NCBI GenBank assembly: GCA_910588875.1
Contig: CAJURT010000041.1
Location: forward strand, 1 to 30,131
Direction of reading: 5' to 3'
Length of the DNA stretch: 30,131 nucleotides
Source: an uncultured Lachnospiraceae bacterium
GTDB taxonomy: Bacteria > Bacillota > Clostridia > Lachnospirales > Lachnospiraceae
Of the stretch, positions 7,891 to 15,220 are shown one piece after another (position 1 is the stretch's first letter; the number at the start of each line of letters is the position of its first letter). Both the position numbers and the translations under genes were made by a program. Under the pieces are notes generated by a model. That model worked only from the letters and a program-made list of their open reading frames with translations. It was not told the origin of the DNA and made no database searches.

Positions 7891-7913
7891 TGTTGCAATA
7901 TTGTTGTATTTGC
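7891..7913. promoter_or_regulatory. Candidate activator binding site upstream of the permease
   Basis: TGTTGCAATATTGTTGTA is an imperfect inverted repeat sharing the TGTTGCA half-site with the palindrome at 5870-5885. It lies about 280 bases upstream of the plus-strand sigma-54 promoter, a usual distance for an enhancer. The rest of the 7880-8185 gap is AT-rich with no gene; an upstream in-frame extension of the permease from 8063 is rejected. Confidence 0.4.
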
Positions 7914-8185
7914 TACAGATTTTTGGCGGGATGGATTTGGGATTTGTGTGGTGAATCTGTAATTTTCTGGTAAGTGTTTAGATAGTGGGGATTTGACAGG
8001 GATTTTCAAACGTGTTCTGGGGATAAGTTTGCTTGTAAGCTGAAATTTCTGTTAAATTCAGCATGGGATGGACATTTTATCCTTTTTGTCTGGTGTGGAC
8101 GGGCGGGAAAATGTCTGTCAGAACGGTTGCATTTTCTGATGAATTTTTAGTGGTTTATAGGTGTTTAAAGATGGGAGTTAAACTC

Positions 8186-8201
8186 TGGCACAGAAGTTGC
8201 T
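8186..8201 (+). promoter_or_regulatory. Sigma-54 (-24/-12) promoter of the permease-dehydrogenase-aldolase operon
   Basis: TGGCAC-AGAAG-TTGCT is an exact sigma-54 consensus with the same elements as the minus-strand site at 5749-5764. Transcription would start near 8212, leaving about 28 bases before the permease start at 8240. Its position rules out the longer ORF start at 8063. Confidence 0.9.
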
Positions 8202-8239
8202 TAATCAACTGGTATCAAATAAAAACGGAGGGTTTATTT

Positions 8240-9569
8240 ATGGCAACTGGATATGTGTTAGGGGTTTTTGCGGTTGTGATTGTATTGATGATTTTCCTGA
8301 TTTCCAAATGCAAGGTGCATGCGGCAATGGGAATTCTTGTCTCTGCCATTATTCTGGCGATTGCCCTGGGGACGCCGTGGCAGGAGATTGAGGGCACCAT
8401 TAACGGGGGATTTTCGGGCACGATCAAGAGTGTGGCGATTGTGATTTTTCTTGGCTGTACCATGGGGACCGTGCTGGAAAAGACGGGGGCAGCCATCCGT
8501 ATCACCAAGTGGGCTATCGGGCTTTTTGGGGATGACAAGATGATCTGGGGGATTGCTCTGGCCTCTTTTATTCTGGGAATCCCGATTTTTGCGGATACGG
8601 TTGTGATTCTCTTGATTCCCATTGTGTCTCTTCTGGCGGTGCAGACGAAGAAGTCTATGATGTGCTATGGGACGGTTCTCTATCTGGGGGCTCTTGTGAC
8701 GGCGTCCCTGGTTCCGCCTACCCCGGGGCCTGTGTCTGCGGCGGCGCTTTTGAATGTTCCTTTGGGGCAGGCGATTATCTGGGGTCTGCTTACGGCTGTG
8801 CCCAGCGTGATTGCGGCTACGCTTTACTGTATGACGCTAAAGACGCCGGTTTTGCCCAAGGAGGAATTTATCAAGGCAGCCAAGGAGGCGGTGGATGGCA
8901 GGGAGATGCCTGGACTTACGAAGGCTTTGGCTCCCATTATTGTGCCTCTTGCCCTGATCGTCTGCAACACAGGGGCTTCGATTCTGGTTCCTGATACGGC
9001 TATTGCCAATTTCCTGGCGTTTATCGGAAGTCCTCTGGCTGCCTTGTTCACCGGCTGTCTGGTGTCTCTCACACTGACGGGAAAGGAATGGAAAACGAAA
9101 AAGATTCTGGACGGCTGGGTGGGGGAGGGTGTCACCGCCGCCGCCATGCCGATTATCGTGACGGGGATGGGCGGCGCCCTGGCTACCTTTGTAAAGAATG
9201 CAGGGGGTTGCTGACCGGATTGCAGAGGTGGTGGTTCAGTCTTCGTTTCCGGCGATTCTGATTCCGATTATCATTGCGGCCATCATCCATGTGGTGACAG
9301 GTTCCAATGCCCTGGGGGTTATGACAGCGGCTGCTTTGGTGGAGCCTATGTTAGGTACTCTGGGTATTTCTCCGGTGGCGGCATTTCTGGCCTGCGGCAC
9401 CGGGGCGCTGATGTTTAAGCATGCCAATTCCAGCGGTTTCTGGGTGACAGTATCCATGTCCAACATGGATGTGAATCAGGGAATCCGGGCCGTGGGCGGC
9501 GCATCCACGGTGGCGGGGCTGACAGGAGCCATCCTTACCTGTATTCTGTGGGGATTGCATTTGATTTAG
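8240..9569 (+). pseudogene. GntP-family permease, interrupted by a one-base frameshift
   Basis: This is a polytopic membrane permease of the GntP (gluconate and related acid:H+ symporter) family. The start is ATG 8240 after GGAGGG. The first reading frame ends in KNAGGC at 9214. The rest continues in another frame as VADRIAEVVVQSS to the family's usual end at 9569. Removing one G from the run of five at 9203-9207 restores NAGVADR and a 442-residue protein, normal for the family. Both halves are otherwise undamaged, including VPPTPGPVSAAALL and VTGSNALGVMTAAALVEP. Recent mutation, sequencing error and slippage are all possible. In context it would import the acid sugar catabolised by its neighbours. 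If the shift is real and fixed, uptake is lost. Confidence 0.9.
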
Positions 9570-9630
9570 CACAGCGCTTGTTTGGGGCACAGGCGGGAGA
9601 ATTCTGAAAGCAAAGGGAGAGAAAATCGGG

Positions 9631-10620
9631 ATGGAAAAATTTATTACCAAGGCGGCACGCCTCAACGGGGCCTATGATATTGAACTGATTGAAAGGGAGT
9701 TGGTGTGCGGCGAGGATGACATTGTGGTAAAGAATCATTTGATGGGGATCTGTGGTTCGGATAAAAGCTTTTACCGGGGCTCGATGCCGCCCCAGACGGC
9801 AGAGTTTCGCCAGCCTCCGGGTTTTCCGTTTCTGCTGGGCCACGAGAGCGGGGGCACGGTGGTGGCAGTGGGGAGCCGGGTCAGTGATTATAAGGTGGGG
9901 GACAAGGTGATTGCCTTTGGCTGGAACAATAATTTCGCGGAGTATTTTAAGGCAAAGGCATTTCAGCTGCAGCCCGTTCCCTTTGGTCTGGATATGGACA
10001 TTGCCAGCTTAGGGGAACCTACGGCCTGCGCCATGTATTCAGGGTTGAACTGCCGGGTTCAGCTGGGGGATAGTGTGGTGGTTATGGGAGGCGGATATGC
10101 AGGCCAGATTATTGCCCAGTGCGCCAGGCTCAAGGGGGCTTATCTGGTGATTGTGGTGGATGTGTTGGAGGGAAAGCTGAATCTGGCAAAGTCCCTGGGG
10201 GCAGATGTTGTGATCAACAGCAGGGAGGAGGATCCGGTGGCAAGGGTAAAGGAACTGACCGGAGGCATCGGCGCGGATGTTGTGGTGGAATGTGCCGGGA
10301 CGGAGGAATCCTTCAATGCTGCCAGCGCCATGATTCGGCACAATGGAAAGTTTGTGTTTTACAGCTGGGTGACCAGGCCGGTGACCTTAAATATCAGCCG
10401 CTGGCATGATGACGGACTGGAATTTGTCAATACCTGCCTGGTTCATCACACCTGGCAGCAGCGGTATGTGTGGTTCCCGGAAACCATGCGCCCCATTGCT
10501 CAGGGCATGGTAAAGATCCGGCCGCTTATTACCAATGAATTTAAGCTGGCAGATCTGAAGGCGGGTTTTGAACTGGCAGACCGGGATGATGCTGCCATCA
10601 AGATTATGTTTCGGCCGTAG
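9631..10620 (+). CDS. Zinc-type medium-chain dehydrogenase (acid sugar or polyol oxidation)
   Basis: This 329-residue MDR-superfamily dehydrogenase shows the catalytic zinc signature GICGSD (Cys), FLLGHESGG (His-Glu) and SLGEPTACA. The Rossmann nucleotide motif is VVVMGGGYAGQIIAQ. The lobe that normally carries four Cys for structural zinc is absent (KVIAFGWNNNFAEYF stands there), so only one zinc is expected. GGGAGA precedes the ATG. It lies 61 bases after the permease and 72 bases before the aldolase-family gene. In known L-threonate and D-erythronate pathways the oxidation is done by LtnD or DenD of other families. This enzyme may replace them and make the 3-oxo acid for the DUF1537 kinase. 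The substrate is not determined by sequence. Confidence 0.88.
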   Translation: MEKFITKAARLNGAYDIELIERELVCGEDDIVVKNHLMGICGSDKSFYRGSMPPQTAEFRQPPGFPFLLGHESGGTVVAVGSRVSDYKVGDKVIAFGWNNNFAEYFKAKAFQLQPVPFGLDMDIASLGEPTACAMYSGLNCRVQLGDSVVVMGGGYAGQIIAQCARLKGAYLVIVVDVLEGKLNLAKSLGADVVINSREEDPVARVKELTGGIGADVVVECAGTEESFNAASAMIRHNGKFVFYSWVTRPVTLNISRWHDDGLEFVNTCLVHHTWQQRYVWFPETMRPIAQGMVKIRPLITNEFKLADLKAGFELADRDDAAIKIMFRP

Positions 10621-10692
10621 CAGGGGGCGAAAACGTAAATCAGGAAAGAAGGGAACTGGTGTGAGTTGTCTGAGCTGCTAAAGGGAAGAGAG

Positions 10693-11310
10693 ATGGAGAA
10701 AGAACTGAGACAGAAAATGGAGGAGGCGGTCTGGGTTGCCCGCAGCTTGTTTGAGCGGAACCGGACCACCGGATCTTCGGCAAATTTAAGTTTTTTGCAT
10801 AATCAGAGCATGTATATTACCGCCGGCGGAAGCTGCTTTGGGACTTTGACGGAGGAGAATTTTGCGGTCATGGATATGGAGGGAAGGCCTTTGGGGGACA
10901 AAAAGCCCAGCAAGGAGTGGCCTCTGCACCTGGGTATTTACAGGAAAAAACCCCGGACAGGGGCCGTGCTCCATACCCATGGCACCCATGCCGTGCTGTG
11001 GAGTTTTGTGCCGGTGAGGGATGAGACCGACTGTATTCCGGCCTGCACCCCGTATTTGAAAATGAAGTTGGGACGGGTGTGTATGGTTCCCTATGAGCAG
11101 CCCGGCTCCCAGGCCTTGTTTGATGCCTTTGAAAAGCGGGTGATGTCCGGGGACGGATATCTGCTAAAGCGCCATGGGGCGGTGGTGCCAGGGGCGGATA
11201 TTATGGATGCCTTTTATTGTCTGGAGGAGTTAGAGGAGAATGCCCGGATTGCCTGGGAACTTTGGCGGGCGGGGGAAGGGAGTGAGGCGTACTGGATGCA
11301 CGCCGATTGA
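10693..11310 (+). CDS. otnC: Class II aldolase-family 3-oxo-tetronate 4-phosphate decarboxylase (OtnC-like)
   Basis: This 205-residue protein is a class II aldolase/adducin-fold enzyme. Zinc ligands are seen in HTHGTHA and in the later KRHGAVV motif. The acidic catalytic position is in KPSKEWPLHLGIY, and a substrate loop is TTGSSANLS near residue 30. Family members split or decarboxylate phosphorylated sugars. With a DUF1537 kinase in the same locus, the OtnC reaction is the best guess: 3-oxo-tetronate 4-phosphate to dihydroxyacetone phosphate plus CO2. ATG 10693 follows AAGGGA at good distance; a TTG at 10666 would add nine residues. L-fuculose or ribulose phosphate aldolase activity is an alternative. 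It is the last gene of the sigma-54 plus-strand operon. Confidence 0.82.
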   Translation: MEKELRQKMEEAVWVARSLFERNRTTGSSANLSFLHNQSMYITAGGSCFGTLTEENFAVMDMEGRPLGDKKPSKEWPLHLGIYRKKPRTGAVLHTHGTHAVLWSFVPVRDETDCIPACTPYLKMKLGRVCMVPYEQPGSQALFDAFEKRVMSGDGYLLKRHGAVVPGADIMDAFYCLEELEENARIAWELWRAGEGSEAYWMHAD

Positions 11311-11549
11311 CACTAACGCCGCCAGCCGCCAAAAGACGATACTTGGGGCGTGTGCCCCCTTGTCCGCAGAGGGTAGGAAATTACCTTGAAAAACCGGCTA
11401 TTTTCATACTTGTGGAATGATGGTAGAATGAAAGTGTGGTTGAAGAAAACGGTTTGTGACAAAACTTGTTAAGGTACATGATGAAGGGTTTGCCACTTTG
11501 AGAGACAGAAATGGAGCCCTGATAGACTCAATTGTATAACATGTAGAAG
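11311..11549. other. Gap without a confident gene
   Basis: A GGGGC-GTGT-GCCCC hairpin at 11345-11358 could end the acid sugar operon, though its T-run is poor. An open 27-codon stretch from GTG 11456 to TAA 11539 (KLVKVHDEGFATLRDRNGAL in part) reads like protein but has no ribosome site. It may be a fragment of a lost gene. Nothing else is supported. Confidence 0.35.
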
Positions 11550-11583
11550 AAAAGCCACCGACTTGCCAGTCAGGCGGCTTTTT
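11550..11583. terminator. Intrinsic terminator, probably bidirectional
   Basis: AAAAGCC at 11550-11556 pairs with GGCTTTT at 11576-11582, and GACT pairs with AGTC inside. T-rich flanks lie on both sides. On the minus strand it directly follows the decayed gene ending at 11586, so it probably served that gene. Confidence 0.75.
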
Positions 11584-11585
11584 CT

Positions 11586-12033
11586 TTATCCCCGTATCCT
11601 CTCCCTAAGCGCAAAAATTTCCTGATAAAAGCGATGGTCAAATTTCTCATAATTCTGTTTCTTGCTTTTTCTAAAATTCTATTGCCTGAAAAGATCTGTC
11701 TTGTGGTAATGATCTGCCAGGGCGAAGCTGGCTTTTGCCGAACCGGCGACAGAGGCCTAGTACTGGTCCATGGCCCACAGATTGTTTTGTTCTGCCGATT
11801 TCATCCAATAACTTCTGGCACCGGTATCACCCAAGAGCGGCAGGCGTTCCCGGATAAAGGGCTGCCATGCCGGGTGAGCAGCACTCTTAGCTGCTCACAT
11901 AGGGACTCGGAACAGATGTTTTTCTGGGTAAAAGCAAACAGGGCATGGTAAAAGACGATCTGGTTCAGAAACGGTTTTTTCCTTTGCCGGAAATATGGCC
12001 GGCCAATGGCCGGAGCAAAGTTTTTTGTGTCAT
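11586..12033 (-). pseudogene. Decayed protein gene of unknown family
   Basis: One minus-strand frame reads as convincing protein but is broken by stops. After a TGA at 11895-11897 it gives AHPAWQPFIRERLPLL, GDTGARSYWMKS and NNLWAMDQY. A TAG follows at 11757-11759. Then come ASVAGSAKASFALADHYHK and TDLFRQ, a TAG at 11679-11681, and KKQNYEKFDHRFYQEIFALR with the final TAA at 11586-11588. The terminator follows at once, as for a real gene. An upstream ATG at 12031-12033 (MTQKTLLRPLAGH) in a shifted frame may be the original start, implying at least one frameshift. I do not recognise the family. A palindrome at 11874-11898 and another at 11999-12013 lie inside. Confidence 0.55.
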
Positions 12034-12059
12034 GGATAAGAGGCGCCTGTCTGGATTGT

Positions 12060-13241
12060 TTACTGATTTGCTGCCCGGTAAATCTCATAAATGTTTTCTT
12101 CATCAAGGATCCGGAAGGTTCCGATGGTTCTGCTCTTTTCGAAAGAGCAGCGATAAGCCAGATCCCGGAGTGTCCCATCGGTCTGGATGCCGATATCAGG
12201 ATTTGTCCCGAAGCTGACCGGCATACCCAATTCGGAAAAATAGGCCACAGTGGCTTGGATTCCTGCCAGGGCCAGGGCATTTTCATCTTCATTTTCTAAT
12301 CCCCAGACATTTTGTGCATAGCGGGCAAAACGTGCCGGTTTTGCCGGACAGACTGCCATAGCCCAGGAACCCCATACGGTAGATAAAGAAGCGCCATGGG
12401 CAGTTCCAAACATGGCAGACAATTCATGGCCAAGCTGATGTACAGCAAAATCCCCGGGGCCGCCAAGGCCGGTCAGGCCGTTGTGGGACAGGGAGCCGGC
12501 CCACATCAGTTCACTCATGGCATCATAGTCATGGGGATTTTGGATGGCGGTACGCCCTTTGGCAATTACCGTCCGCAGCAGAGCCTCAGCGATAGCGTCG
12601 GTCAGTTCGTTGTCCACCGGATTAAAATAGCGGTCCAGGGTGTGCATCATGATATCCGTGACGCCACAGGCGACCTGGTAGATGGGAAGGGTGTAAGTCA
12701 GTTCGGGATTCATGATGGCGAACCGGGGACGGTTAAAGTCCGTGCTGAGCCCGCGTTTGCTGCCGGTGGCAGTATTGGTGAGGACAGAGGAGTTGCTGGT
12801 CTCACTGCCGGCTGCCGGAATGGTCAGGATTGCCCCGGTCGGAAGGGCGCGGCTTACCTCCTCTTTGTGGCACCAGAAGTCCCAGATGTCAGTCTGGGGG
12901 TTGGCACTGCCGATGGCGATGGCTTTGGCGGTGTCAATCGCGGAGCCGCCGCCGATGCCAAGGATGAAGTCAGCGGAGAAATCCAGTGCCAGCCGGATGC
13001 CTTCGCGGGCGTGCTCAAGAGTAGGATTGGGCATTGCACCGCCGAATTCCTGGCAGGGCAGCCCGGCTTTTTCCAGATTTTGGCGAACCTGACCTAACAG
13101 GCCGCTGCGAAGGATACTGCCTCCGCCATAGACCAGCAAAATGCGGGTGCCGCCATATTTGCGGACATAGGCGGCGGTTTGTTTTTGGGTGCCTTTGCCG
13201 AAAACAACCTCAGTGGGGGACAAATAAGTGAATGATTGCAT
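12060..13241 (-). CDS. Iron-containing alcohol dehydrogenase (butanol dehydrogenase-like)
   Basis: This 393-residue group III (iron-dependent) alcohol dehydrogenase shows the nucleotide motif GGGSAIDTAKAIAIG. Its metal ligands lie in FAVHQLGHELSAMFGTAHGA. The N-terminus FTYLSPTEVVFGKGT is typical of the BdhA/YqdH branch, which reduces aldehydes such as butyraldehyde with NAD(P)H. ATG 13241 was chosen because GAGGAGG lies just upstream; the longer frame to 13460 runs through the promoter region. On the minus strand a TACAAT with a TG extension lies about 25-35 bases upstream of the ribosome site. It is transcribed divergently from the ABC exporter. Substrate and cofactor preference cannot be read from the sequence. 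Confidence 0.92.
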   Translation of the reverse strand: MQSFTYLSPTEVVFGKGTQKQTAAYVRKYGGTRILLVYGGGSILRSGLLGQVRQNLEKAGLPCQEFGGAMPNPTLEHAREGIRLALDFSADFILGIGGGSAIDTAKAIAIGSANPQTDIWDFWCHKEEVSRALPTGAILTIPAAGSETSNSSVLTNTATGSKRGLSTDFNRPRFAIMNPELTYTLPIYQVACGVTDIMMHTLDRYFNPVDNELTDAIAEALLRTVIAKGRTAIQNPHDYDAMSELMWAGSLSHNGLTGLGGPGDFAVHQLGHELSAMFGTAHGASLSTVWGSWAMAVCPAKPARFARYAQNVWGLENEDENALALAGIQATVAYFSELGMPVSFGTNPDIGIQTDGTLRDLAYRCSFEKSRTIGTFRILDEENIYEIYRAANQ

Positions 13242-13435
13242 AGGTGGTTCCTCCTCATCCTGTTTTTTTGGATTGTACCATAAACAGGCGGAAAGTGCCA
13301 GGGGAAAAGAAGGGCGGTATTGGCAAAAAGGCTGCTTTATGGTAAGCTTGGTATGATGAAGAAGGGATATTACAGAAGGTATTTTTGGCTGAGTGATATC
13401 AAATATGAATTCATTTTGGAAAAGGACGGGATGGA

Positions 13436-15220
13436 TTGGAGATAAAATACAGAAAAGCAAAATTAATTTTACGGTATTTTCATGGCTCTAAACGCTATTT
13501 TTTATGTGCAATTGCGGCTTCGATGGTGACGACGGCATTGAATGCAGTGACACCGCAGATTTTCCGGTTTGGCATAGACCAGGTGCTGGCCGGGAATGGA
13601 TATGGGCATCTGAGGGAGAGGCTTTGGATGTTATCGCTGGTGATTGTGGGGGTGGCGGCTTTATCCGGCCTGTCAATGTTTGTGAGCCGAACCTGCACGG
13701 CACGGGCGGGGGAGAATTTTGCGAAAAATATGAGGGATTCATTGTTTATGCATGTCCAGAGGCTGCCTATGGCCTGGCATGACCAGAACCAGACAGGGGA
13801 TATTATCCAAAGGTGTACCTCGGATGTGGAGGTGATCCGCAATTTTGTGGTCACACAGCTTTTGGAGGTGTTCCGGACAATGTTCCTGGTAGGCATTTCC
13901 TTTGCAGTGATGGTGTCAATGAATGCCGGGCTGGCATTGGTGGTGCTGCTGTTTGTGCCGGTGGTAGCCGGGTATTCTGCTGTATTTTACTGTTTGATAG
14001 CAAAACGTTTTACGAAGGCGGATGAGGCGGAGGGCGAATTGTCCACCGTGGTGCAGGAGAATGCCACCGGGGTACGGGTAGTCCGTGCTTTTGGGCGGGA
14101 GCAGTTTGAGATGGAACGTTTCCGTGAGAAAAATGAAGCTTTTGCCAGGATGTGGATCCGCCTGGGGACACTGTCAGGCCTTTATTGGGGTGTCGGGGAT
14201 CTGATTACAGGGCTGCAGATTGTGGCAGTGGTGGTGCTGGGGGCAGTGGAGGCTGTCTATGGCCATATGTCTGTGGGGGAGTTTGTAGCCTTTGCTTCCT
14301 ACAATACGGTGCTGGTGTGGCCGGTTCGTGGCCTGGGGAGGATCCTGTCCGATATGAGTAAGGCTGGAGTGTCCTTTGAACGTGTGGATTATATCATCCA
14401 TGGGAAGGAGGAGCAGTACCAGGGCAGGGATCCGGTGATTCCGCAGCACACGGACATTGCCTTTTCCCACGTGACTTTTTCCTATGGACAGGGAGGGCCG
14501 GTATTGGATGACCTTTCCTTTTCGGTTCCCCAGGGGACGGTTTTTGGCATCTTAGGGGGCACAGGGAGCGGGAAATCCACAATTGTACAGCTGCTGACCC
14601 GGCTTTATGAATTGGGCGGGGAAGATGGGGCAGGAAGCATTACGGTGGGTGGCATCGATATCCGCCGGATCCCTTTGGGGTGGCTGCGGAAAAATGTGGG
14701 CATGGTATTGCAGGAGCCGTTTTTGTATTCCCGTACCATCCGGGAAAACATTGCGGCCTCGGCACCGGAAGCGACTCTGGAGGAGATCCGGCAGGCGGCT
14801 CAGATTGCCTGTATAGACGAGGCGGTCCTGGCCTTTCCGGATGGTTATGACACGTTGGTGGGGGAGCGGGGGGTGACCCTGTCCGGAGGACAGAGGCAGC
14901 GGGTAAATATTGCCCGGATGCTGCTGCAGAAGGCGCCGATCCTGGTTTTTGATGACGCGTTGTCAGCAGTGGATTCGGAGACGGATTCCCGCATCCGCAG
15001 GGCGCTTTCAGAACGGATGCAGGGAGCGACAGTGATCCTGATTTCCCATCGGGTCACCACGTTGATGGGGGCAGACCAGATCCTGGTGCTGAACCATGGC
15101 CGGGTGGAGGAACTGGGAACACATGCCCAGCTGATCCAAAACCACGGGATTTACCGGCAGATCTATGAAATCCAGATGAGCGGGGATGACAGAAAAGAGG
15201 TGCAGAATGGCAGCATATGA
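13436..15220 (+). CDS. ABC exporter half-transporter A (degenerate Walker B partner)
   Basis: This 594-residue type I ABC exporter subunit has a six-helix membrane domain (about 1-320) and a nucleotide-binding domain. Walker A is GGTGSGKST (about residue 377) and the signature is the canonical LSGGQRQR (about 481). Walker B reads ILVFDDALSAVD, with Asp in place of the catalytic Glu. The H-loop His (ISHRVTT) is present. Such an Asp marks the non-hydrolysing site of heterodimeric exporters (BmrC/BmrD, TM287/TM288 type). The start is TTG 13436; no in-frame ATG exists near the N-terminus. Its end overlaps the next gene by 14 bases, so the halves are coupled. The exported substrate is unknown; drug or lipid export is common for this group. 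Confidence 0.92.
   Translation: MEIKYRKAKLILRYFHGSKRYFLCAIAASMVTTALNAVTPQIFRFGIDQVLAGNGYGHLRERLWMLSLVIVGVAALSGLSMFVSRTCTARAGENFAKNMRDSLFMHVQRLPMAWHDQNQTGDIIQRCTSDVEVIRNFVVTQLLEVFRTMFLVGISFAVMVSMNAGLALVVLLFVPVVAGYSAVFYCLIAKRFTKADEAEGELSTVVQENATGVRVVRAFGREQFEMERFREKNEAFARMWIRLGTLSGLYWGVGDLITGLQIVAVVVLGAVEAVYGHMSVGEFVAFASYNTVLVWPVRGLGRILSDMSKAGVSFERVDYIIHGKEEQYQGRDPVIPQHTDIAFSHVTFSYGQGGPVLDDLSFSVPQGTVFGILGGTGSGKSTIVQLLTRLYELGGEDGAGSITVGGIDIRRIPLGWLRKNVGMVLQEPFLYSRTIRENIAASAPEATLEEIRQAAQIACIDEAVLAFPDGYDTLVGERGVTLSGGQRQRVNIARMLLQKAPILVFDDALSAVDSETDSRIRRALSERMQGATVILISHRVTTLMGADQILVLNHGRVEELGTHAQLIQNHGIYRQIYEIQMSGDDRKEVQNGSI

Noticed and set aside
8063..8239. N-terminal extension of the GntP permease
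   Set aside because: It contains the exact sigma-54 promoter and has no ribosome site; ATG 8240 after GGAGGG fits the family start.
11801..12292. Minus-strand ORF overlapping the 3' end of the alcohol dehydrogenase gene
   Set aside because: Its first part is a shifted frame of the dehydrogenase; only the later part, within the decayed gene, may be meaningful.
13287..13297. Possible third sigma-54 site (TGGCAC on the minus strand) before the iron alcohol dehydrogenase
   Set aside because: The required TTGC at -12 is missing; GCCTG stands there instead.
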